Shown: positions 1-5,802, counted from the first letter of the stretch. The stretch is DNA of 6,090 bases from an uncultured Allobaculum sp. (GCA_910577085.1 CAJTLE010000148.1:1-6090), one strand, 5' to 3'. Made by a program: numbers and translations. The notes: generated from the letters alone by a model not told the origin.

Positions 1-52
1 AAAGAATCAAAAGAGTTGTTGGAAGTATGGCTAACAACTGACCCAAGAAAGC

Positions 53-82
53 AAAAAAAGAAGATGCCAATATGACATCTTC
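53..82 (-). terminator. Rho-independent terminator, leftward
   Basis: Read on the minus strand, a 7-bp stem (60-66 pairs with 76-82, GAAGATG with CATCTTC) with a 9-nt loop is followed by seven U residues (complement of 53-59). The other direction has no U-tract, so this works leftward only. It would end transcripts from the PurD-like gene or from a separate small RNA lying between them. The A-tract plus left arm is identical over 17 bases to the reverse complement of the terminator at 3517-3546. Confidence 0.85.
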
Positions 83-170
83 AATAAATCAAAGTGAGGT
101 TCTGCCACACACTTTGCGTAAGAACCCTGGCCTGCTCACCTGTCTTTAAACGCTTGTTGTTGGATTACTT
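83..170 (-). other. Structured non-coding segment, possible small RNA
   Basis: This segment lies between the small hairpin at the end of the PurD-like gene and the strong terminator at 53-82. It is rich in local complementarity: 98-103 pairs with 121-126 (GGTTCT/AGAACC), 94-98 pairs with 135-139 (GTGAG/CTCAC), and 90-96 pairs with 110-116 (CAAAGTG/CACTTTG). The last pairing competes with the first two or would form a strained pseudoknot. A weak promoter-like pair on the minus strand (TTGCGT at 193-198, TAAACA at 170-175, 17 bp apart) would give a transcript of about 110 nt ending at the terminator. I compared it from memory with 6S, SRP, tmRNA, RNase P, T-box and common riboswitch motifs and recognise none. 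It may instead be only the 3' untranslated region of the gene to its right. Confidence 0.3.
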
Positions 171-210
171 GTTTATGGTTTGAATCCGTTTAACGCAAAA
201 GTTTTTCAGG

Positions 211-229
211 AAAATCGAAAGCTTCGATT
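211..229 (-). terminator. Small hairpin over the stop codon, weak terminator candidate
   Basis: A 7-bp perfect stem (213-219 with 223-229, AATCGAA/TTCGATT) with a 3-nt loop begins within the stop codon of the PurD-like gene. On the minus strand it is followed by a short run of T. The stem is AU-rich and the U-tract is short, so termination would be partial. It may mainly protect the 3' end. Confidence 0.35.
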
Positions 230-1466
230 ATTCTCCTGGCAGAAACGATCCGATATCTGTGCGATGGAATAGATCGTCGCAATGAATATGTTGGGCGGAT
301 TCTTCCGCATTTGCGGCAGCTTCTTCGATTGTTTTTCCAGTTCCGGTCACAATCAGAACCCGGCCGCCATCGGTTTCCAGACCATCTTCTCCCTCTTTCG
401 TATGGTTAAGGTAAAGATCGCCTTCAAAGTCTTCATCAATTTCTATTGGATGCCCTTTGGAAACACTCTGTGGATAATCATTGCCGGCCATAACAACCGC
501 AACCGATGCATTATCCGACCATTTCAGTTCTGGATTCTGGGAATCTTTTAACGCCTGCCATGCCCCTAACAGATCCGACTCCAGTAATGGGAACACTGCA
601 CAAGCTCCCGTTTCGGAAAGGCCGGCCTTCATGTTGACGCAGACAGGGCGGTTATTGTTCATTACGAATTCCCCGGACAGAATACCCGAGTAACTGAATC
701 CACGTTTGCGCATTTCTTTTAAGAACGGAACCAGAACTGTCTCCACTGCAGCGGAAGCAATGTTCTCTGTCAGTCCACTCTTTGGATGGCAGATGGTCCC
801 CATTCCCTTGGCTTGCGGGTCATCTTCATGTTCATACACACCACGTACTACCGTAAAAGGAGCCAGAGGCAGAACACGGTCTTTCCAGACCATAACAGGC
901 AGATTAAAGCGAAGTCCATCGACAAACTCGGAGATCATGACGCTTTCGCAGCCGTCGTCAAACCATTCTTTGAGAATGTCTTCACCCTCATCTTCGTTAT
1001 AAGGAATGCCAAATCGTTTCTTGCCGGTTGTTTCTTTAAAAACTAGAGGACAACCAACTTCGTGAAGGAAGTCTGTAGCATCTTTCAGATTGTCCTTTAA
1101 AACAAAATCAGCGACAGGAATGTCGTTTTCTTTCATCAGATTTGCCCAGAAGGCTTTATCGTCGATTAGAGCTGCACTTCGAGAATCGGGTGCAATCACG
1201 TTCCAGCCTCGACTGGACAATTTTTCTTTCCAGCCATCCCGGATCAGGTATTCGTCGCAGATCAGAACCACATCTGGATCGACCCGCATCACCGTTTCCA
1301 GAACATTTTCTGGATTGTACGGTTCTGGCATTTCCTCCATCGACTGTTCGAACTGCGCAGTCATTGGATTTCCGGGGCAGACAAGAATCTGATGGTTTCC
1401 GGTTCGCTCAAGAGCAGAGGCAAGGGCCTGCTCTTTGGCGTTCACACCAATCATGATAACTTTCAT
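228..1466 (-). CDS. Divergent PurD-like ATP-grasp protein
   Basis: The 412-residue length and overall order match PurD, which joins phosphoribosylamine, glycine and ATP to make glycinamide ribonucleotide in cytosolic purine synthesis. Retained landmarks are the N-terminal MKVIMIG strand with E12 and A14-L15, PGN at 31-33, DKAF at 103-106, KGMG at 220-223, GGRVL at 367-371 and HRTDIG at 401-406. Key family motifs are altered. GGREHAL reads NAKEQAL (9-15). The GPE-x-PL element reads CDEYLI (70-75). The glycine-rich DGLAAGKGV loop reads roughly ETTGKKRFGI (145-154). The metal-binding EFNxRFGDPE reads CVNMKAGLSE (276-285), so the acidic ligand is C276 and R becomes K280, although N278 and E285 remain. 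The ATG is preceded by GAGAGG (1475-1480) 8 nt upstream. The gene stands alone, not in a pur cluster. It may be a paralogue with a new substrate, a pseudoenzyme, or an unusually diverged true PurD. The fold assignment is good; the enzymatic activity is uncertain. Confidence 0.75.
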   Translation of the reverse strand: MKVIMIGVNAKEQALASALERTGNHQILVCPGNPMTAQFEQSMEEMPEPYNPENVLETVMRVDPDVVLICDEYLIRDGWKEKLSSRGWNVIAPDSRSAALIDDKAFWANLMKENDIPVADFVLKDNLKDATDFLHEVGCPLVFKETTGKKRFGIPYNEDEGEDILKEWFDDGCESVMISEFVDGLRFNLPVMVWKDRVLPLAPFTVVRGVYEHEDDPQAKGMGTICHPKSGLTENIASAAVETVLVPFLKEMRKRGFSYSGILSGEFVMNNNRPVCVNMKAGLSETGACAVFPLLESDLLGAWQALKDSQNPELKWSDNASVAVVMAGNDYPQSVSKGHPIEIDEDFEGDLYLNHTKEGEDGLETDGGRVLIVTGTGKTIEEAAANAEESAQHIHCDDLFHRTDIGSFLPGE

Positions 1467-1490
1467 ACTTTTTGCCTCTCTTGTTTGATC

Positions 1491-1499
1491 ATAATACCA
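1491..1499 (-). promoter_or_regulatory. Extended -10 promoter candidate for the PurD-like gene
   Basis: On the minus strand the sequence TGG-TATTAT (1499 down to 1491) fits an extended -10 element, 24 bp upstream of the start codon. No convincing -35 lies 16-18 bp further upstream. The resulting leader would be short. Confidence 0.4.
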
Positions 1500-1811
1500 T
1501 GTGAATTTACAGAATTTTTATTGTGGGAAGCGATGGGATAAAGATTGACTCAGAATTTGGGGATCTGTGCCCTTTTTTTGTGAATTTTCTCGTTTGCTTT
1601 TTCCCACATTGTTTTCTTAATCCTGCGTTTTTTCTATACTAAACTACCACATTGGTCTATGTGTCTGCTTTGGAAACTTTTGATGAATTTTAAGGGAATA
1701 TTCCGGTAAAACTGACAATCTTTGTTACAGTGATAAGGAACCTGACATTTCTGCACATGAAGATTCTCTCTCATCATTTACTCTTTCGTTTTTGATCATT
1801 TAAGATCTTCA

Positions 1812-1817
1812 TATAAA
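1812..1817 (+). promoter_or_regulatory. Candidate -10 element upstream of the deacetylase gene
   Basis: TATAAA sits 48 bp upstream of the start codon, in the right orientation and range for a promoter. The upstream TTTTGA at 1790-1795, with a 16-bp spacer, is only a poor -35 match. The right arm of the 1757/1805 inverted repeat touches this element, so an operator here is possible. Confidence 0.3.
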
Positions 1818-1850
1818 ATTGTCCGGCTTACCATAGAACCATATACCGGA

Positions 1851-1856
1851 AAGGAG
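1851..1856 (+). promoter_or_regulatory. Ribosome binding site of the deacetylase gene
   Basis: AAGGAG lies 8 nt upstream of the ATG at 1865 and fixes that start. A 5-bp inverted repeat (TCCGG 1822-1826, CCGGA 1846-1850) ends directly at its left edge. The loop is long, so sequestration is not evident. Confidence 0.85.
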
Positions 1857-1864
1857 AAATTCAC

Positions 1865-3307
1865 ATGGCTGCTCACAAGTCTGTTTCGAAGAAAAAGAAA
1901 AGAAGACGCAAGTATAGAGTCCGCTGGGGAAGGCTGGCTATTCTGATCCTGATTGTTCTGGCCATTCCAACCTCTCTGTACCTGGGGTTTCGCTACCTGT
2001 TTAACCCACTTTCTTTAAAAAGTGATCACTACATCGCTCAATATAAAGAAACGTTTAATCCACTCGATAACGTGAAGTCTGTGCTTTTTGATTCGAAAGA
2101 AAACGTTACGTTCAACGGAACGGTTGATCCAGAGACATTAGGATCGACTCAGGTTTCGTATGAATACAAAGGAAAGAAATATCCATTTACTGTTGAGGTT
2201 AAGGATATCGAAGGACCTGAGCTGACGCTCAAAGATGTCAAAACGGACACCACCACAACAGTGACCCAGAATGATTTCATCGAGTCCATCTCAGATGCTT
2301 CTCAGTATTCTTTACGGATGGATGGCAATACAGATCCAGGTCAGTCTGGTACGTATAAGATCAGCATCTCTGCCCGTGATGAATTTGGCAATACAACCAC
2401 AAAGACCGCCAAGCTGGAGCGCAAAGCAGATACCACAGCACCAACCATTGAGAACTTTGAAAAAGAAGTCACTCTTTTAGCCGGCGACTACTACAAACCT
2501 GGCAATTACACAGTTCAGGATGATCTCGACCAGAACCCTGGTCTGTATGTTGATTCTTCGGCTCTGAATACCATGGTTCCAGGTGTCTATACGGTTAACT
2601 ACACAACATCCGACCGTTCAGGAAACCAGAAAACCTATGCGCAGGAAGTCACCATTGAAGAAAACCCGGATCTTGGCAAAAAGATCTGTTATCTGACCTT
2701 TGATGATGGTCCTTCCGGGGTTACCCAGCAGGTTCTCGATATCCTTACCCAATATGGAGTCACCGGTACCTTCTTTGTTACCGCTGAAAAACCTGAACAC
2801 TTCGACATGATGAAGAAAGTGGTCGATCAGGGATCTACAATTGCCCTGCATACGTACTCCCACGACTATTCAAAACTGTATGCCAGCGATGAAGCCTACT
2901 TTGAGGATCTGCAGCAGATCAGTGACCTGGTGGAACAGCAGACCGGCGAAGTTTCAAAGGTCATCCGCTTTCCAGGTGGATCCTCCAATATGATTTCGGC
3001 TGACTACAACGAGGGCATCATGTCCCGACTGGTCGATGAAGTTGAAGAAAAAGGCTATGCCTACTTCGACTGGAACGTTGACTCCACCGATGCATCCGGT
3101 AATGGCGTCAGTGTGGATCAGATCGTTGCCAACGCAACGTCTGGTATTGGCGTGGATAATGCGGTCATTCTGATGCACGATACGGATGCCAAAGAGACAA
3201 CCGTTCAGGCTCTGCCGCAGATTATTCAGGCTTATAAAGATGCCGGCTATGCGTTCAGACCACTGACGACCCGCAGTACTCCGGTTCATCATTCGGTCAA
3301 CAACTAA
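1865..3307 (+). CDS. Membrane-anchored polysaccharide deacetylase with Ig-like repeats
   Basis: The 480-residue protein has a very basic cytoplasmic tail (K/R-rich, residues 5-23) and one membrane segment (about 24-46). An extracellular region of apparent beta-sandwich repeats follows (about 55-115, 117-186 and 193-266, the last resembling DUF5011-type Ig-like domains), then a C-terminal NodB-type deacetylase domain (about 272-470). All five catalytic motifs of carbohydrate esterase family 4 are present: TFDDGP with D280 (base) and D281 (metal), HTYSH with metal ligands H329 and H333, RFPGGS at 368-373, DWNVDS at 402-407, and LMHD with catalytic H438. The family removes N-acetyl groups from cell-surface polysaccharides. 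By architecture the likely substrate is peptidoglycan GlcNAc, as in PgdA, which gives lysozyme resistance, but another glycan is possible. No lipobox or cleavable signal is seen, so it should stay membrane-bound facing outward. It is a single-gene unit with long non-coding flanks. Confidence 0.93.
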   Translation: MAAHKSVSKKKKRRRKYRVRWGRLAILILIVLAIPTSLYLGFRYLFNPLSLKSDHYIAQYKETFNPLDNVKSVLFDSKENVTFNGTVDPETLGSTQVSYEYKGKKYPFTVEVKDIEGPELTLKDVKTDTTTTVTQNDFIESISDASQYSLRMDGNTDPGQSGTYKISISARDEFGNTTTKTAKLERKADTTAPTIENFEKEVTLLAGDYYKPGNYTVQDDLDQNPGLYVDSSALNTMVPGVYTVNYTTSDRSGNQKTYAQEVTIEENPDLGKKICYLTFDDGPSGVTQQVLDILTQYGVTGTFFVTAEKPEHFDMMKKVVDQGSTIALHTYSHDYSKLYASDEAYFEDLQQISDLVEQQTGEVSKVIRFPGGSSNMISADYNEGIMSRLVDEVEEKGYAYFDWNVDSTDASGNGVSVDQIVANATSGIGVDNAVILMHDTDAKETTVQALPQIIQAYKDAGYAFRPLTTRSTPVHHSVNN

Positions 3308-3329
3308 ACAAATTCCCGTACTGAATCTT

Positions 3330-3363
3330 GCATTCTCTCATCCCCCAATTCTTGAGAGGATGC
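3330..3363 (+). terminator. Hairpin after the deacetylase stop, possible weak terminator
   Basis: An 11-bp stem with one G-U wobble (3330-3340 with 3353-3363) encloses a 12-nt loop, 22 nt after the stop codon. Only TTT follows, so efficient termination is doubtful. It may be a processing or stability element, with the strong terminator about 150 nt further on acting as the real end. Confidence 0.4.
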
Positions 3364-3516
3364 TTTGATAAAAGGCGTGGGTGGATTCTTATCCGTCCAT
3401 GACTTATTCATTCTCAATTCAGATCTTCTGTTCATTTTTTCGGCCTGATTCTTTCCGTAATGCTGGACTATGGCGAAAGATGGGACAGATTCGTATTCGA
3501 TTTCAAATCAAATTCA

Positions 3517-3546
3517 GGAAGATGCGTTATGGCATCTTCTTTTTTT
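3517..3546 (+). terminator. Rho-independent terminator, rightward
   Basis: A perfect 8-bp stem (3518-3525 with 3532-3539, GAAGATGC/GCATCTTC) with a 6-nt loop is followed by seven T residues (3540-3546). It ends rightward transcription from the deacetylase gene about 210 nt after its stop codon. The minus strand has no U-tract here. Confidence 0.9.
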
Positions 3547-3553
3547 GTCCACG

Positions 3554-3600
3554 AAAAAAGAAGATATCGTCCAGATCAGTCTGGTGAGGATATCTTCTTT
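3554..3600 (-). terminator. Two-tier terminator for the HAD-trxB operon
   Basis: A 12-bp perfect outer stem (3557-3568 with 3589-3600) encloses a second 5-bp hairpin (3571-3575 with 3580-3584, CCAGA/TCTGG, tetraloop TCAG). On the minus strand the structure is followed by a T run from the complement of 3554-3559, partly inside the outer stem. It starts 28 bp after the trxB stop codon. In the rightward direction only TTT, within the stem, follows, so it acts mainly leftward. Confidence 0.88.
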
Positions 3601-3627
3601 ATGTTTATCGTTTGGTTTTTGTATCTG

Positions 3628-4542
3628 TTAGATTCCAGTGATCTGATGGAAGGCTTCAGTTGCCGCAACGACACCATCAGCGGCTGCAGTTACGATCTGA
3701 CGGAGTTCTTTGGCTTTGCAGTCACCAGCCGCATAAATACCTGGAACTGCAGTAGCCATCTTGTCGTTGGCTACAACATAGCCTCTATCGTCCAGAATGC
3801 CTAAGCCTTTGGCGAATTCGGTTTCTGGAACGTGGCCGACGAATGGGAAGATACCCTGGCATGGAACGGTAAGTTCCATATGTTCTTCAACGTCTTCCAG
3901 AACGATGCCGGAAACTTTACCATCTGTTAATAAGATTTCTTTTGGAATGTGGTGTTTGATGACGCGGATCTTATCGTTGGCCGCAATCTCCTGCTGAGCT
4001 TTGTCGGAAGCACGGAATTCATTACGACGGATGACGATGGTGACATGGGAAGCAAAGCGAGTTAAGAACTGGGCTTCTTCCAGAGCAGAATCACCGCCGC
4101 CGATGACAACGACTTCCTTACCACGGAAGAACGCACCATCGCAGACAGCACAGAAGCTTTCACCATGGCCAATCGCATCGGCTTCACCTGGGATATTGAG
4201 CTGTTTTTCTTTAGCTCCGGTTGCGATTAAGACAGCTTTTGCGCTGATAATGCTGCCATCTTTTAAGGTTACCTGTTTTTCTTTACTGATGGATTCTACT
4301 TCTCCATACATATATTCAGCCCCAAAGGATACGGACTGCTGATACATGGCCACGGCCAGATCTGGTCCAGAGACGGATGGAACGCCTGGGTAGTTGTCTA
4401 CCATGTAGGTTTTCAGCAGTTTTCCGCCTGGTGCAGAGGCGTCAACCATTAATGTTTCCAGTCCTGCCCGAGAGGCATACAGAGCGGCTGCCATGCCCGC
4501 AGGGCCAGCACCGATAATTACCAAATCGACTTGTCGATCCAT
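3628..4542 (-). CDS. trxB: Thioredoxin reductase
   Basis: This 304-residue flavoenzyme passes electrons from NADPH through FAD and a redox disulfide to thioredoxin in the cytosol. The FAD-binding GAGPAG is at 11-16, followed by a GGK...DNYPG segment (39-53) where many homologues have GGQL...ENYPG. The ATGA motif is at 107-110. The redox-active CAVC is at 131-134 (C131 and C134) with the following DGAFF. The nucleotide-binding GGGDSA is at 148-153, and AAGDC at 271-275 leads the second FAD motif with RQIVTAAADG. The usual NADPH phosphate motif HRRxxxR reads IRRNEFR (171-177): both nearby arginines and the last one remain but the histidine is absent. Length and domain order are normal for low-molecular-weight TrxB. 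It is the second gene of an operon and overlaps the upstream HAD gene by 25 bp, and a strong terminator follows. Confident as a TrxB-family reductase; donor preference is not proven. Confidence 0.95.
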   Translation of the reverse strand: MDRQVDLVIIGAGPAGMAAALYASRAGLETLMVDASAPGGKLLKTYMVDNYPGVPSVSGPDLAVAMYQQSVSFGAEYMYGEVESISKEKQVTLKDGSIISAKAVLIATGAKEKQLNIPGEADAIGHGESFCAVCDGAFFRGKEVVVIGGGDSALEEAQFLTRFASHVTIVIRRNEFRASDKAQQEIAANDKIRVIKHHIPKEILLTDGKVSGIVLEDVEEHMELTVPCQGIFPFVGHVPETEFAKGLGILDDRGYVVANDKMATAVPGIYAAGDCKAKELRQIVTAAADGVVAATEAFHQITGI

Positions 4543-5735
4543 AAATTTTCCTCCTTGAGTATGTTTTCCAGCTGCCTGAGATCACGAATGGTTCGACAGC
4601 TTTGTTGTTGTTTTAAAGCACGAAACTGAGTTTCATCTAGAGTATACCCCGTCGAAAAGAAAGCCGCATTTCGGGCCGCCTGAATATCCGTTCCATTATC
4701 GCCTACATAAATAACCGCATCGAGTGGATAGCCCATTGCTTTGACCGCATAGATCAGACCATCGGGTTTTGGCTTGCAGGCCGGCTGGTCTTCCTTGGCA
4801 AATACAGCTTCAATATACGGGCCGAGATGGCAGGCTTCGATGCCCATCATGACGGGTTTGCGTCTTTTATTGGACACAATGCCAATCGTATAGCCTTCAT
4901 TTTTCAGATCCCGCAGCAACTTTTGAGCATGAGGCATTTCCCGGACCATTTCATCATGCAAAGCCAGATTGATGTCCTGGTACAGATCAATGACCGCTGG
5001 GACTTCGTCTTCAGGGAAATAGCGCTCAAAGGATTCTTCAAGCGTCGGGCCAAAGAAGGAATACAGTTCCTGCTGACTGAGCGGATAGCCGGGTTTAAGC
5101 TTTTGAAACACCCGCCGGAAGGTTTCGAAAACGAGTGGCTGGGAATCAATGAGCGTTCCATCCAGATCAAACAATAACAATGGCTTTTCCTTGCGGGAAA
5201 ACTTACAGGCAAGCAAGGACAGACCCATAACCGCTACTGCAATCACAAGCCAGACCCATTTCTGCGGCTCATCAATCCAGAGGCCGATCAGACAAAGAAC
5301 CATCGCAAAGGTGTACATCTGCCCAAAGTGATGATAGAAACGCAAGGCGAACACCTGGCGCATGAAGATAAAGCCGCCAAGCACAAACAGCTGGGCAAGA
5401 ATCGAAAGCGGGTTGCTGGTCTGAAATGATAACAAAACCGCAATGCCTACCGGCAGCCAGAAGCCAAGTCCGTCCAGAAATCGGCCGCGATGATAAGGCG
5501 AGGGCAAAACAAATCCCGTCAGACTGACCCCCAGAAGGAACGCCAGACAAGTGGACGGTAAAAGCAGGGTGCAAAGCAGAATCAGAATGTTGCTGATAAG
5601 CAGAACAACCGTCCGTTCGGCCTGATTCATTCCCCAATGGCTGAATGTGCTGGAAATGCCCAGATCATAAATCAACAAGGCGGCCACCCAGATCAATAAC
5701 TGAACCAGCCCGCTTGAGCCCAGTAAAAAAGTCAT
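4518..5735 (-). CDS. Seven-segment membrane domain fused to a HAD-family phosphatase
   Basis: This 405-residue protein has two parts. Residues 1-180 contain about seven hydrophobic segments (near 9-25, 41-60, 61-78, 90-104, 108-127, 138-154, 158-178). Residues 186-398 form a HAD subfamily IA hydrolase of the Gph/PpaX type: motif I DLDGTL with D190 and D192, a helical cap (about 203-265), motif II S288 in IVSNK, motif III lysines in KPKPDG (321-326), and motif IV GDNGTD with D346 and D350. All catalytic residues are present, so phosphatase activity on a small phosphate ester or pyrophosphate is likely, and the domain should face the cytosol. The substrate cannot be told. The start is set by AGGGGAGG, whose GGAGG core (5745-5749) lies 9 nt upstream. 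In other Bacillota lgt, ppaX and trxB are often neighbours. The membrane half could be a decayed Lgt-like domain (YHRGRFLDGL near 81-90 is only loosely reminiscent), but it lacks a clear Lgt signature. First gene of the trxB operon. Confidence 0.85.
   Translation of the reverse strand: MTFLLGSSGLVQLLIWVAALLIYDLGISSTFSHWGMNQAERTVVLLISNILILLCTLLLPSTCLAFLLGVSLTGFVLPSPYHRGRFLDGLGFWLPVGIAVLLSFQTSNPLSILAQLFVLGGFIFMRQVFALRFYHHFGQMYTFAMVLCLIGLWIDEPQKWVWLVIAVAVMGLSLLACKFSRKEKPLLLFDLDGTLIDSQPLVFETFRRVFQKLKPGYPLSQQELYSFFGPTLEESFERYFPEDEVPAVIDLYQDINLALHDEMVREMPHAQKLLRDLKNEGYTIGIVSNKRRKPVMMGIEACHLGPYIEAVFAKEDQPACKPKPDGLIYAVKAMGYPLDAVIYVGDNGTDIQAARNAAFFSTGYTLDETQFRALKQQQSCRTIRDLRQLENILKEENLWIDKSIW
4550..4556 (-). 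promoter_or_regulatory. trxB ribosome binding site inside the upstream gene
   Basis: A perfect AAGGAGG lies 7 nt before the trxB ATG (4540-4542). It is embedded in the last codons of the HAD fusion gene, encoding part of its KEEN stretch (residues 394-397). This decides the trxB start and suggests translational coupling between the two genes. Confidence 0.9.
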
Positions 5736-5759
5736 CTTCTCTTTCCTCCCCTGTCGTCT

Positions 5760-5798
5760 TCCAATCTTCTTTTCCTCTTCTTTGCGATGAGGATTGGA
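5760..5798 (-). promoter_or_regulatory. Leader hairpin upstream of the HAD gene ribosome binding site
   Basis: TCCAATC at 5760-5766 pairs with GATTGGA at 5792-5798 (7 bp). Inside it CCTC (5774-5777) can pair with GAGG (5789-5792), giving an interrupted hairpin. It ends 10 nt before the GGGAGG ribosome binding site and so lies in the mRNA leader if transcription starts upstream. Function unknown. Confidence 0.35.
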
Positions 5799-5802
5799 TG
5801 GA

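Larger units (their letters stand above)
1467..1864. other. Divergent intergenic region (398 bp)
   Basis: This region separates the start codons of the PurD-like gene and the deacetylase gene, so it must carry both promoters. The leftward promoter candidate is close to the PurD-like start. For the deacetylase the best -10-like sequence is TATAAA at 1812-1817, without a clear -35. TATACT at 1635-1640 is another -10-like match, also without a good -35. Near the deacetylase side are an 8-bp inverted repeat (1757-1764 with 1805-1812) and a direct repeat ATCATTTA (1773-1780 and 1795-1802). At 1559-1579 a 3-4 bp GC stem precedes seven T residues, too weak to call a terminator. I see no open reading frame with a ribosome binding site and no recognisable RNA gene. 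Confidence 0.6.
3308..3627. other. Tail-to-tail intergenic region (320 bp)
   Basis: This lies between the converging deacetylase and trxB genes. It holds, in order, a wobble-containing hairpin (3330-3363), a short tetraloop hairpin (3379-3398), a rightward terminator (3517-3546) and a leftward terminator (3554-3600). Open frames here lack ribosome binding sites and read through terminator sequence, so I call no gene. Positions 3400-3516 show nothing I can name. Confidence 0.6.

Noticed and set aside
1..77. Possible C-terminal ends of a rightward gene entering from the left (a short frame ending at a TGA at 39-41, another at 73-75).
   Set aside because: Both are open by chance over such a short distance, neither ending is recognisable, and no rightward terminator follows. 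Nothing supports a gene.
83..170. Known RNA families (6S, SRP, tmRNA, ZTP, THF, c-di-GMP, T-box).
   Set aside because: None of their conserved core sequences could be found on either strand by eye, so the segment is left as an unnamed structured region.
282..1456. Several rightward open frames opposite the PurD-like gene.
   Set aside because: They are antisense shadows of a longer, protein-like frame that has family similarity and a ribosome binding site.
1559..1579. GGG...CCC followed by seven T, possible attenuator.
   Set aside because: The stem is only 3-4 bp, too weak for a terminator, and no upstream rightward transcript is evident.
3381..3804. Two rightward open frames of 68 and 114 codons.
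   Set aside because: They read through both terminators, and the longer one runs into trxB on the opposite strand. No ribosome binding sites.
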